Shown here piece after piece: positions 1-11,129 of a DNA stretch of 64,000 nucleotides. The notes below the pieces were generated by a model. That model was not told the DNA's origin, did no database searches, and saw only the letters and a program-made list of their open reading frames with translations. Both the position numbers and the translations under genes were made by a program. Source of the DNA: Cymodocea nodosa (Eukaryota; Streptophyta; Magnoliopsida; Alismatales; Cymodoceaceae); the NCBI GenBank assembly GCA_036874045.1, contig CM072346.1, forward strand, positions 11,074,001 to 11,138,000. The letters run 5' to 3'. Position 1 is the first letter of the stretch. Every line of letters starts with the position of its first letter.

Positions 1-79
1 AAAAACAAGTCGAGACACTGTTTTCATAAAATCACTTTATTCAAGGTTTCAATTACAATATAAAATTGTAGATGCAATT
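1..79 (-). repeat. LTR-A fragment, 3' part (copia LTR)
   Basis: This stretch matches the 3' part of the minus-strand LTR-A at about 55087-55185, including the run before TTCAAGGTTTCAATTACAATAT. The window starts inside the LTR, so its end is not seen. It continues the LTR of 2306-3664 after an insertion at 80-2305. Confidence 0.8.
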
Positions 80-2112
80 TATACTTGTTAATTTATTTTG
101 GTCATGCTCATACTTTTCAACAAGTTCATACCAAGATTTTGTACTTGTATTTAAATTTTTAGTACATACAAAATCTTTTTCTGCACATGAATTTTCAGAT
201 AAAGAACATGGAGAAAGAGTAATTGGTCTAATACCAAGGTTTTGAATTTCATGCTTAGGTTTCTAAATTTTTAGTTTACTACATTTGTTTGAAATTTTTG
301 AAACATTAGTACCTGAATTTCCAAAACAAGAAACAAGATTTTTAGAAACATTGATAGTCATGTTAGAAGTACATTTAAATAAATCTCATTGATTTATATT
401 ATTGCTGCATGATTCATCCCTTGAAGTACCTACTTCTACATATTTATTACCTTGTTTCATGATAAAAGGAATTTTAGTCTTAGATTTACTTGAACTACAA
501 CTAATAAATCCTTTGTTGGCTTGAGATTCAGGATATTCAGAATAATCAAATCCTAAGCTATATTTATATGACACCGTAGGGGTACTAGTTAGTTTGTCTA
601 ACTTAGTTTGACTTAAATTCCATTTCTCAATGGTGGAATTTAAATCTAGCTCTCTCAATTTTAATTTTTCAATCTCTAACTCAAGATCATTTATGTTATT
701 TCTCAACATTTCCTTTTTAGATTCTATTTTTAATTTTTCAGCATTTGTATTCTATATTTGTTCATGCAAGACACATTCATTAAATCTAAATTTATGCAAA
801 TCTCTAGTATGATTTTCATTATCACATTTAAACTTCTCTAAAGTAGTAGACAAGAAACAATTTTCTTCTTCCAAAATGAACAAAGAGTTTCTAATATTCT
901 TATTTTCTAGTTTACAAACTTTAAGTTTCTGTAATAATGCATGATAAGCACATAATAATTCATCAAAGTTAAAATCTGAATGACTTTCAGGATCAGATAT
1001 TACCTTAGACTGATCTGCCATGAAGCACACATGAGCAACGTCTTCTAACTCTTGTTTTTCTTCTGAATGTGAAGATTTTGATGATAATTCCTCAGATTTA
1101 GACTCTTCTGATGTGTCATCCCAAGTGACCTTCAAAGCCTTTTTCTTGTAAAATTTTTTTGAGTTTTCAGAGACATCTTCTTCTCATTTGTCCTACTTTG
1201 CTTTTCATTTTTCCTTATAGGACAATCGAGAGAAAGATGTCTAGGTTTCTTGCAGTTGTAACATACATACTTTCTGGATGAAGAATTCTTTTCATGTAGT
1301 GACTTTGACGTTGAGGGTTTGTCATTTCTGTTCCTTTGCTGTTTCTTAGCTTTCCATGCTTTCTTAAATTTCCTAGTCAGCAAAATCAAATCCTCGTTAG
1401 AATTAGTAGATATTTCAAAATATGAATTACTTTTGAAGGCTATTTCTTTCTTTAGTTTTAATTTGTTGTGACTCAATGAATCATTTAATTGAACTTCATA
1501 AGAAGTTAAGTTTCCTATAAGGTCATTTATAGTATAAACATTTAAATCTCATCATTCCTCAATAGATATTACTTTTTGAGACCATTTAGAACTTAGGGAT
1601 CTGAGAATTTTTCTCACCAAATCCTTTTGTTCAAAATTCTTTCCTAAGCATTTTAAAGAGTTTATTATATCTAGGAATCTAGAAAACATCTCAAAAATAC
1701 TTTCGTCTTCATGCATCTTAAAGAGTTCATACTTATGAATTAACATGTTAATCTTAATCTCTTTAACTTGAGAAGTACCTTCATGTGAAACTTCTAATGC
1801 ATGCCACACCTTATAAGTAGATTTATATGCCGACACTTTACTGAACTGTTTATAACTCAATGCACAAAATAAGATATTTAAGCCCTTAGCATTCAGAGTT
1901 TCATTTTCTTTTTCAGTAATTGTCCAAGTATTATAAGGAGTAGTTAACGGAGAATAAGGTTTAAAGATCATGACCCACAACTTGTGATCTATACTTTAAA
2001 GAAAGACTGTCATCCTATATTTCCAATATTCAAAATGTATTCCATCAAAAAAAGGAGGACAGTTAAGATTTTGACCTTCATACAAAGAAAAATTACCATT
2101 TCTAGTAGCCAT
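80..2112 (-). pseudogene. gag: Ty1/copia gag (UBN2-type, zinc knuckle, coiled coil), broken
   Basis: This is a copia gag read leftward from an ATG at 2112. The N-terminal part (2112-1552) has the PPFFDG...YWKYRM motif and the helical region typical of plant copia gag (DUF4219/UBN2). It is followed by a basic stretch and a CCHC zinc knuckle (CYNCKKPRHLSLDC, about 1220-1265), which would bind the element RNA in virus-like particles. A long acidic, coiled-coil-like tail (about 1130-650) follows, a feature known from Sirevirus gags. Stops and frame changes near 1980, 1552 and 1135 break it. The tail matches Cop-1 gag up to about position 28015 there, so protease and everything downstream are absent. 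Both ends abut LTR-A sequence. Confidence 0.85.
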
Positions 2113-2300
2113 CTTACCTTAGATTTTTCAACCAATTTGATTTTAAACAGTTTAAAAACTTTTAAACAACTCAAGCGTAAAATCAAGAAAGTTAAACATT
2201 TCTAGTGGCCATCTTACCTTAGATTTTTCAACCAATTTGATTTTAAACAGTTTAAAAACTTTAAAACAACTCAAGCGTAAAATCAAGAAAGTTAAACATA
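2101..2300. repeat. 100-bp direct tandem duplication at gag start
   Basis: Positions 2101-2200 and 2201-2300 are nearly identical direct repeats, both containing TTAGATTTTTCAACCAATTT. The unit covers the leader and the first codons of the copia gag, so two gag ATGs (2112 and 2212) are present in minus orientation. Confidence 0.85.
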
Positions 2301-2305
2301 TGCTC

Positions 2306-3664
2306 AACGATACCATGTTTCATTTATTCAATTTCATAACTACAAATAGAGAAAACTAATTTACGAAATTTAAAACTTTTCTCCCAATTTGTGATTTTTC
2401 TTCTTCTTCTTCTTCTTCAGCAATTCTTCAGTGACGAATATCTGACTTTCTCTGCTTCACTGAATTTTCCTTCTTCTAATACTTCAAATCTTCAGTGACA
2501 TAAATCTGACATTTTCTGCTTCACTAAATTTTCTTTCATCTAAGAGTTTTTCCCTGAAGAGGTGTTTTTGATCCATGAAAATATATTTCGTTTGGTGTGT
2601 AGGGATAATCGATCAACGAGAATTCTATGCCTTTTATATTGTATCTTCATTTCATGCATATCCTCTATGTTTAATCACTACTAGTTTTCCACTTCTTCAT
2701 GTTTTTTCTTTTTCCTTCATTGAAATACACATGTTCTGACCCATGTTTACATTTCAAATTTTCTTTACTCATCAATCCTAGATCTCTGAAAAATTTCCTG
2801 CAAAGTAAACTTTCTCGTCCAAAATTTTTCATCAAGTATAATAAGAAGTCATTACTTTAATGTTAACTAAATGAGTAAAACAAGAAGATATATAACTTAA
2901 TGTTTCTAACTTAACGAGTTCCTCATGTGTCAACTAGCATGACATGTACTATAGCTAACTCAACGAACTAAGTCTGTGGTGTTACGCTAACTCAACGTAT
3001 CAACTCCATTGTGTTATAGATAACTCAACGAACTAGTAAAAAAACAAATGTTTTTATAATAAGGTATTTACCACGTGCAATAATAAAAACTTAAGTTTAT
3101 AACACTAACCTAACGCGTTGCCTTAGTGTTCAATATAGCAACTTAACGCATTTAGTTATGTTAACTTAACGAGTTAAACATGCGCAACTCATGTGATACA
3201 ATATAACATTCGTAACCTTTAATTTCACCATGTATACAATACTAACTTAACGAGTTTGTCTTCTCTTTTACTCACTAACTTAACGAGTTCTCACATGACC
3301 TATTTTAACCTTTAAGCCTCTAACTCAATGAGTTCTCACGTGACATCTATACAAATAACACTCTAACTCAACGAGTTGTCTAAACGTGCATTGTTCATGA
3401 TATAGAAAATATAGCATTAAAACATATCATGCTTTTCAATAAAAACACATGTTAACTTAACATTTAGCTAAATGAGAAATTAATGCAACGAAACGACTAG
3501 TTATTTAACTTATTATAATTTTAGATCCAATACAGACAAGTATTTATATTAGTAAACTTTTTCTGTATTAATTGATGTTCTTAATTTCCTTTCACAAGCA
3601 ATAGTAATTGAGCAAATATGATTACTTTCATTCAGCACACATCATCAAAACAAAATACACAACA
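2306..3664 (-). repeat. LTR-A (copia LTR), 5' part
   Basis: The LTR begins at 3664 (reverse complement TGTTGTGTATTTTG) and runs left to about 2306, where it is broken by the 80-2305 insert. It carries the GTTAACTTAACGAGTT and CACGTG-type repeats of this family (about 2930-3410), one copy of the leader repeat near 2570, and a GAA/CTT microsatellite at 2400-2418. Confidence 0.85.
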
Positions 3665-4340
3665 AAAAGTTTAAAAGATTTTCGAAGAGTTAGAAAGTTA
3701 ACTATCCAAAAAATAGGAAATTTCGGAAGGTTACAGACTTAACTATCTGAAACTTAAGTCATCCTATTATGCACGTGCAGAAATAAGAAAGTAGTCGAAA
3801 GCTTAAAGAAAAATGGAGAGTTACTATAGCTAACTATCCAATAGTCAAAACATTTTTGGTAAGTTACAACTACAAGTATCTGAACTTATGACACCTCACG
3901 TGTACGACTTAAAATCCCACGTGGCAAAAGGACTTAAGTGGATTATCGGTAAGTTACGAGCATTCTTTGGAGTATTACATAGCTAATGCTCCAAAAGTCA
4001 AAGGAAATTGGAAGGTTATCTTGAAATACCTTCCTAAACGGTAACTTACCATATTTGGTTCTACAAATTGAATAAGTACAGTAGAATACATCCATTGGAA
4101 GTAAATATAATCATTATTCATAACATTATATATACAAGCAGTAGGCAACAAAGTTAGATAGCTTTTGCATATACAAATCTATACACCAAGCTCAACACGT
4201 ACAATAGAAAGTCTTCAAGATCAAATCTTCAGCAAATGCAAACTCAAGTTTAGAAGCTCTCCACGTAATAAACTCTGATTTCTTCAAGCAAGTGGTTTAC
4301 TAAAGTGCACCAACTGAAAACTTGTATTGGATTTGTTAAC
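3665..4340 (+). repeat. LTR-C-related fragment
   Basis: Several stretches match the reverse complement of the LTR-C solo LTR at 36306-38149, for example the block ending CGGTAACTTACCATATTTGG (about 4040) and the following AGTAGAATACATC. The sequence contains several AACTATC / TAAGT / TTCGG motifs and CACGTG sites. Neither LTR terminus is visible, so it is truncated at both ends by LTR-A and LTR-B. Confidence 0.6.
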
Positions 4341-4347
4341 TTCTATT

Positions 4348-6579
4348 TGTTAAGCAGCACTAGAAAACTTATTTAATTTGTTTTTATGCTTATATAAATA
4401 ATTACTTTTAGAAGTAAACAAATAACCTTTCACACAAATTAGAGATTAATTCCAATTTGTATTTTAACTGCAAGTGCACAGTGTATATTGTATTTGTGTG
4501 CAAGTACAGGTCGATCCCACAAAGATTGAGTAAGAATTGTGTACTGTTTCGATTTTTATATTGGAGTTTATATGTGTTTAGTTAAGGACTCCGTTGAGTT
4601 AAGGGTAACACAACAGACTTAGTTTGTGGAGTTATGGCTAACTCAACGGACTAATCTCGTGGACTTAAGTTAACTCCACGAGCCTATCTTTCTAGTTAAA
4701 TACTACTATTTAAAGAGGAATTTGGCCAACCATTGGGTGGTTCCACAGATTGTAAATAACATCAATTAAGCTCTTTAATGTTAGTTAATATTAGATTTAT
4801 CATTAAGCAATACTAAGATTCAGATATTTCAAATAATAACCATTTAAATCTTTAAGTATCTAGAACGAATCAATTTCAGTAAATGATAAAACTATTTTCT
4901 ATTTTCTGAATCAAACAAATAGAAAACATTCACAATACTAATAATGATAACATTAATCATGATACAAAACAAACAATACAACACTTTAATACTAAATGTA
5001 AACACAGATAATTTGTTATTTTTGGTATTTTTGTTTTGATACGTTCCTGAAGATGAATGAAAGGTGAAATGTAAAAATCTTTATCGATAGTAAAAACTTT
5101 CGTCACTACATGCGACGCGATTACACCACTGAAAACTTAATCACTTACAATCTCCCTATAGAATCACAAATTCAAAATTGTAAGATGATCTCCTCTTCAA
5201 CATACTAGCATCAACCCGAAACCAAGGCTAGAAGCTTTACAATCTCTTGAGATATGAGTTAGTGCTTAGTGAAAATGGCTTCCCTTCCCATGACACGATC
5301 ACTCCTCATAATGGTTGTCAGTCACCGTGTTTGGCTTGGAATCAACCCGACATTAGGAAAGTATCCTCAGAGACCTTCGATGGTTGATGATTTTGGTGCT
5401 GGTGTGGAGCTTCAGGGAACTTCTAACGCTTCTTGCAGTTAACTCGGTTCTCCACTTCTACACACACACTTTCTTCATCTTTTTTTTCTTCTTTTATATT
5501 TCTTTTTGTAGTAACTGTTTTTGCTTAGATGATCGGTTGGATTTCCTTCATTCATATCAACGATGGTGATTTCTTCTTCATTCCACGAGTGAATTCCTAC
5601 GTGATACGTGTGATTGTGGTTTTCCTTCAAATGTCTTGTTTCTACAACTGCTATAGTGGTATCTTAGAAAATAAATGGTCCGTGGAAGTACAGATAACTC
5701 AATGGACTTACTTAGTTGATTTAACTATAAAACACGTGTAATAAAGAAATAACTTATAAGCTTGCTAACACAACGCATTACCTTAGTGTATATTCAATTA
5801 ACTCAATGCATATAGTTATGCTAACTTAACGAGTTATACATGTGCAGTTCACATGACATAATAAAGCATTTAAATTCAACATATGCATAATTCTAACTTA
5901 ATGAGTTCAGATATATAACTTATGATTTTTACTCAATAACTCAACGAGTTCTCACGTGACCTTTTTATTCCTTTAAACTTGTAACTCAATGAGTTGACAC
6001 GTGATCTTTCAACAAAAAAAACACTAACTCAACGAGTTGTTACTGTGCACCTGTACATGATATAAATATATGCAAATAAAATAGATCATGCTTAATACTA
6101 TAAAACAACACTTAAATCAGGTTTTTAGATAACAACGCGTGTCCTTAGTAAATTTTATGATAAAAGGATATTTCGGATACTTGTAAACCTAACTATTAGA
6201 TGCTCAGATGCATTTTGGATAGTTACTAGATAACTTACTAAAAATTCACTTAAGTCATGCATTAATGTTTCAACATGTGTACTTCAAGAAATAATAAAAT
6301 ATTCTTTAAGCATTTAAAACATAATTATTCGGTACATGCAATATAACTCTCTGAAATAACAGAAAATTCAAATACTTAAGAATTAAAAACCTACAACTTA
6401 CTAACAATTCAGAAATGTACTAAATTAACGTTAATTTCCTGAAATTATGCAGATTCTTTCATTAAAGCATATAATAGTGCAATTATAACATAATGGCGTA
6501 ATTCTCATATGATAAGCTAAATATTATGCAATTAACCATCATTTAACCATTAATATTATACACTTTTTCATTCTAAACA
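4348..6579 (-). repeat. LTR-B, 3' LTR of Gyp-1
   Basis: The LTR begins at 6579 (TGTTTAGAATG on the minus strand) immediately after the PPT. It contains AACTCAACGAGTT and CACGTG repeats (5700-6060) and the motif CTGCAAGTGCACAG...CAGGTCGATCCCACA (4467-4520), found in every LTR-B copy. The low-coordinate end is not sharp: TGTTAAGCAG at 4348 is the best terminus. Confidence 0.8.
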
Positions 6580-6592
6580 CTTCCCCTATACT
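6580..6592 (-). other. Polypurine tract of Gyp-1
   Basis: The minus strand reads GTATAGGGGAAG directly before the LTR start TGTTTAGAATG. This is the expected position and composition of a plus-strand primer. Confidence 0.8.
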
Positions 6593-7888
6593 TAAATTTT
6601 GCTAGTCCCTTAGCAAACTAAGATCTAACTAGTTGGTCTTTCTAAAGTGCTAGAATTAATTCTTCATTTTTTTTCTTCAGAATACATAAATTAGATTACT
6701 ATAAAGATATTCTGTATTTTTTTCAGTAATCTATTTTAACATTGTCTTCTTCTCTTCAACCTGAAAATATATTTAAAACATATGTAAATTACATACAAAA
6801 TATATTTGCATCACATAGGTGTTAATTATATTATCTTTTTCTTTCTTTTCAAACATCTGTTATCCTAAATTTTCCAATATGATTTCCAGAATAAATTTCA
6901 ACTACATACGAATCAAAACACAATCCAATTCAATATAATTAAAACAAGTAGAATAATGAATTGTATCTCAAATAAATAACTTCAAAAGTCTATTCTAGAT
7001 TCATACTTTAGCAATCTTAGATAACAGAAAATATACTCAATTCAAAAGATATTTGTATTTCACAAAACACTTTTATCTTTTCAGAACAATATATGTATAT
7101 TTGTACTTTAAAAGTTAGTTTGAAAAACTTGAATCATAAAAGAGCTTTTTAGTGTACCCATGTATCAAGCTTTTACTCAACAATCCCAGATCTAATCAGG
7201 ATCTTAGGTTGCCAGATTTAAAGAGTCCTTTTTCAGGTCAACAATCTTTACATACCTATCTGCTCAAGTACAAAAGGCTCGTGATAAAACAAGTCAATAA
7301 ACTCTCAAAGTTTTTCTCTTCTTTTCCTCTTTTTCCTTTCAACACAGTATATATACGTATTTCATTAATATAGATGCAATAAAACACAAATCTCATATAG
7401 TCCTACTTCCATAATTTACTAAAAATATGAATCTATATCAATAAGCTCATACTTTTTCTATAGTTTAGTAAGATTTACACATAAATCATTCTACAAGTTT
7501 AATCAATCAAATTAAATGTATCCTTGATCATATGTATTTCATTTAATCCAAAAATCAACATTTCAGCTCTTTTAGGATTTCAGATAATTTACTGAATTTT
7601 AGTTAAGCATTCTGATTTCTTTTTAAAATTGTGAAACTATTAAACTCATAAAATTCAGCGAAAACATAAGATACTATATCTAGATTTGTATTAATAGTAA
7701 AATTTGTAGCATCTTATATAAGATTATAAATATAACATTCAAGTAGTTACAGTTCTTAAAAATTTTACAGTCTCAATTATCGGATAGTTACAGCAAATTC
7801 ATAAAAAAAATTTCAATTTCCATAGAATTTTTGTAGCACCATTCTAATTCCTCTAATTAACAAAATTACTTGACTTTTAATCTAATTA
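6593..7888 (-). other. 3' noncoding module of Gyp-1, shared with copia element Cop-1
   Basis: No coding potential is seen. Most of the stretch (about 6640-7740) matches, on the minus strand, the region after pol in Cop-1 (31740-32560 and its duplicate 34200-35030). Shared blocks include GAGATTTGTGTTTTATTGCA, CACGAGCCTTTTGTACTT, TCTGGCAACCTAAG and GATTCAAG...TTTTCAAACTAACTTTTAAAG. A splice-donor-like AG|GTATGTAA lies at 7257-7248 in all copies. Confidence 0.8.
7248..7257 (-). promoter_or_regulatory. Conserved splice-donor-like site
   Basis: The minus strand reads GATAG|GTATGTAAAG, close to the plant 5' splice consensus. The same site occurs at 31941 and 34412 in Cop-1. It could serve a spliced subgenomic RNA; this is inference. 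Confidence 0.45.
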
Positions 7889-7930
7889 CCTCCCCCCATA
7901 CCTACATTTTGCATTGTCCTCAATGTAAAA
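7889..7930 (-). other. Central polypurine-like motif with conserved GAGGACAATGC block
   Basis: The minus strand reads TACATTGAGGACAATGC then a short AT stretch and GGTATGGGGGGAGG. A nearly identical arrangement lies at 15264-15300 in the LTR-D element. Such a block precedes the 3' noncoding region of many plant gypsy elements and may be a second polypurine primer. Confidence 0.6.
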
Positions 7931-8417
7931 GATTTTACAGTAAATATAGTAATTGTAGCAAGCATGAATATTGTTTTGTTGACTTAGCACCTAACTCAAC
8001 AAACTTAATTCGTTGAGTTAATGAATAACTCCACAAATTGAGTTTAAATCTAAATTCAGGATAAGTAATCAATTACATACCTTGTTCTTTTGTATCTCCT
8101 TCAATATCTTCTGACTTTTGGTTCTGAAAAACTTTTCATTCACAAATAAAAGCAGAATATATAACAAAATAACATTTTAACAACAAAACATAAATTGTTA
8201 AAACAATGGCTTGTGTAGAACCCAGGCTCCTATGCCTTTGGTGGCTCACAAGCAAGCTAGTTGGTTTCCCAGAATAGATACCAACAAATTGGATTGATAT
8301 TTTATTTTCTTTTCTTTTCTTTTTCTTTCTATAAAATAAAACAAAAACTAAAATTTGTCTTTCTTTTCTAAAAAAATAAATGCAGAATACACAACATTAA
8401 AAACACAAAATCACAGT
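7931..8417 (-). other. Noncoding spacer with exon-like signals
   Basis: No ORF of note. On the minus strand a short block of about 43 bases, around 8086-8128, lies between an acceptor-like TTTTTCAG and a donor-like AAG|GTATGT, resembling a small exon. Two copies of the TAACTCAAC / GTTGAGTTA motif lie at 7988-8040. Confidence 0.4.
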
Positions 8418-9558
8418 TTAAGAACGTGATTGAAAAGTAGTAACAAATGGAATAAACGTGTTAATCCAAGCAAACTTTTTAGGCATAATTGTTCTTGCTA
8501 TTAATTCTATTTTAATGCAATATGTTTTCCTTTTTAACTTATAAACTTGTAGTATGTTATCTATACTAAATATAAGTGTATTGCCATTAATAAATTGAAA
8601 TGCAAAAAGGGATTCATTTATGTTCCAAGATAATGTAGCTGTTTATATTTCTACATCTATTTCAATATATTCCTCTTCCCACTTCCATTCATTTAGGTCT
8701 TTCATAATCCATATTTGAAATTTCATCAATTCATCCCACCATCTGATCAGACATAAGGTAGGATCATCCTATTCATTATACCGCATTCCTAATTGAATTT
8801 TATCATATTCTGCAGACGGTGGTTTAGCTATATCACTCAATATAGGCAGTATTTCTATAAAGTCATCATCATAACTATCTATGCTTACTATGTATAAATC
8901 ATATCTAAATGCAACTGATATATCTGATACTAAATATATATATCCATCAAGTATGACATGTATGTTGTTAATTAATGTTTTCTGTCCTAGATATATCATA
9001 GTATTTTCAGTCCAAGATCTATTTAGAAAATTATACACACTTAAACATAAATCTTCATCTCAATTTCTAGTTGGTCTCCAGTAATACAATTTTTCAAGAA
9101 TGGTTGAATTTTTATCAGAAAATGTTAATGTTGACCCACAATTTTCAGTTGGTACTTCAAATCTATTAGGCCTTCCTATATTTCATTCTTCTCTAGTGAT
9201 AAGATTTCTAATCAAAATATCAAGTAACAGAATTGCATACCTTGGTTTGGTTCTGTTAATAATTAAGCCTTCATCTATCCCCATAATATGATCTATTCCT
9301 TCTAATGTATTGGGTGGAATTCCAGCATTTTCTTCCATATTCAGATATTCATAGCTAATTGAACTACGACTAAAATGACTTCCATAAAAATCCCTCTCTA
9401 ATCTTAGTCATTATTGCAGCTTGTAGTCCATGAAAATATTTTTCTCTAACATAGTCTTTAATTTCCTTTGATACACAACACAATCTACACAGATCTTTAG
9501 CTGATAAGTTACTTAGTACTTCCCTTTGTGCATCTAGTAGTAATTTCATCAATTCCAT
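8418..9558 (-). pseudogene. F-box protein with F-box-associated (FBA) domain, captured, broken
   Basis: About 380 codons, the usual length of plant F-box/FBA proteins. The N-terminus after the ATG at 9558 reads as an F-box: LLDAQREVLSNLSAKDLCRL followed by CCVSKEIKDYV. After one frameshift near 9373 the remainder stays in one frame to a stop at 8418-8420, with further stops near 9186, 9066, 8769 and 8643. The middle has the GIDEGLIIN...DILIRNLITRE pattern of FBA proteins, and the end has LIRWWDELMKFQIWIMKDL...WEEEYIEI and SIDNILQVYKL, typical of the FBA_1 fold. F-box proteins recruit substrates to SCF ubiquitin ligases; this copy cannot make an intact one. It lies between the capsid-type gag and the PPT in the same orientation as Gyp-1. 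An acceptor-like TTATACAG at about 9571 precedes it, suggesting capture with an intron edge. I do not recognise the parent gene. Confidence 0.8.
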
Positions 9559-9783
9559 ATGTTGTGATTCTGTATAACATAAACAAAAATTTAACAGAGA
9601 TAAAATTAACATAGCTACTTACTTACCCTCATGGAGTTAGGTCATAACTCAATGGACTAAGTTTGTTGAGTTAAGTAATAACTCTATGATATTACTAACT
9701 ATAATTAAACTTACAATTTTTTTATTTTATATTTTTCTATACTTACTATATTATACATAGCTACTTCAGTTATACTGCTTCAT
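9559..9783 (-). other. Spacer between gag and F-box with GTTGAGTTA repeats
   Basis: Noncoding. Contains the inverted motifs TAACTCAAC and GTTGAGTTA (9650-9680), and on the minus strand a donor-like GAGG|GTAAGTAAG near 9629 and an acceptor-like TTATACAG near 9571. Confidence 0.4.
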
Positions 9784-11129
9784 TCAACTTCCCTCTCAAA
9801 TGAGGTATCAATTTCATTAACAGTTCTATTGACAAGGTTAGGTACTACTTGCATTGGCAATCCTCTAGTAGGTCTAACTTCTATTGATTCCTTCTGTCTA
9901 GGGGGTATATTTCTATTCATATTTTGATTTTGAATGGCAGTATTTCCAAATACAAGATCTAGATGATTGTTTAATTGTTGAATTATTTTTTCTAACTTCT
10001 CTATTTTAGATCCTTGTTCAATTAATGCTTCATAACATATATTTTTGTCATTTATATTTTCTCCTCCTTGGAAATTGTTATTTCTCCAAGATAGATTTGG
10101 GTGATTTCTCTAATTAGGGTTATAAGATTTTCCAAAGTTATCTTTCTAGTTTCTAGCATAAATAATATATAAATCATTAATGTTTGCATTCTTTTCTGCT
10201 AGTTTTTGATTTAATCATAACTCTTCTATTTTCTTTGTTAATTCAGTTAATTTAACTTTAAGCATAGTGCTTGAATCTACTTCGTGCATTCCCCTTAGCA
10301 ATATTTTTTTACCTATAATAGCTTCAGTCGAGTTTTCCCACTGTGTAGTTCTTTTTGCAAAGTTTTCTAAGTATGCCCATGCTTCTTCATTACACAGTTT
10401 CAAAAATCCATTCTAACAAGTAGATTCTAATAAAGATTTCGTTGAAACATCCATGTCTTCATAAATTATACCTATTAATTGTGCTTTACTTATTGCATGA
10501 TGTGGACATTGAGTCAGTAAATCTTTAAATCTTTCAAAATATTTCTAGAATGATTCTCCGTGTTTTTGGCTACACATTAATATTTCATTTTTCTTTTTAA
10601 TCATTTGATGTGTTGGATAATATTTTTCCAGAAAAATAGAGAAAAATACAGTCCATGCAGAAATTGAATTAGGCGATAGAGTATATAACCATCTCTTAGT
10701 TGTGTCTTTTAAAGCAAAAGGGTTATATCTAAGTTTAATAGCATCAATACTCATGTTCGACATTTTCATCATTTGATAAACTTCATTAAATTCTCTAAGG
10801 AAATAATAGGCATCTTCTCTTTCTCATCCATGAAAGTATGGTAATTGACTAATATAATTAGATTTCAGTTCAAACCTATCTCCCTCAAAGTTTGGCAATC
10901 GAATACATGAAAGTTCATCAACTAATTCAGGATACAGAATTTCCCCTAATGGTTTTTTTACTAGAGTAGCCATATATTCGTTCTCTTTTAAAGAAAGGTT
11001 AGCTACACCCCTAAGGATTTTGTTTAAGTCCAATTTAGAATATATTTCAGTATGCCTCTGTGTTGAATAATCCTATATAGGTGTTCTTACTAATCGTTTA
11101 GTGCTAGGAGAATGAATCCATGTGCTCAT
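9784..11129 (-). pseudogene. gag: Athila-type gag, capsid domain, no visible zinc knuckle
   Basis: The frame opens at an ATG at 11129 (MSTWIHSPSTKRLV) and ends at 9784. The capsid-like retrotransposon gag domain is clear: FELKSNYISQLPYFHG, IKLRYNPFALKDTTKRWLYT, FLEKYYP...KKNEI, GESF.KYFERFKDLLTQCPHH, then NEEAWAYLENFAKRTTQWE and GMHEVDSS. The tail carries SYNPN.RNHPNLSWRNN and a glutamine-rich coiled coil, as in Athila gag. The CCHC knuckle expected between the GMHEVDSS block and the RNHPNLSW block is not seen. In-frame stops at about 11075, 10824, 10545, 10404 and 10215 break it. Its place is unusual, after the 3' ORF and before the F-box gene of Gyp-1, with a TATA box about 175 bp upstream and no LTR or PBS in front. 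It may be a relocated gag or the remnant of another element. Confidence 0.8.

Noticed and set aside
2302..2315. TGGTATCGTTGAGC on the minus strand as initiator-Met PBS of the copia element
   Set aside because: The same TGGTATCG lies inside the TSD-flanked solo LTR-A copies, about 200 bp before their true end CCTACA, so it is LTR sequence. It remains possible that it reflects an older LTR boundary.
5384..5741. Open frames of 61-70 codons in LTR-B (also 23635-23820, 43170-43484, 58437-58822)
   Set aside because: They fall at the same place in the leader part of LTR-B copies, in either strand, without shared protein conservation or codon pattern.
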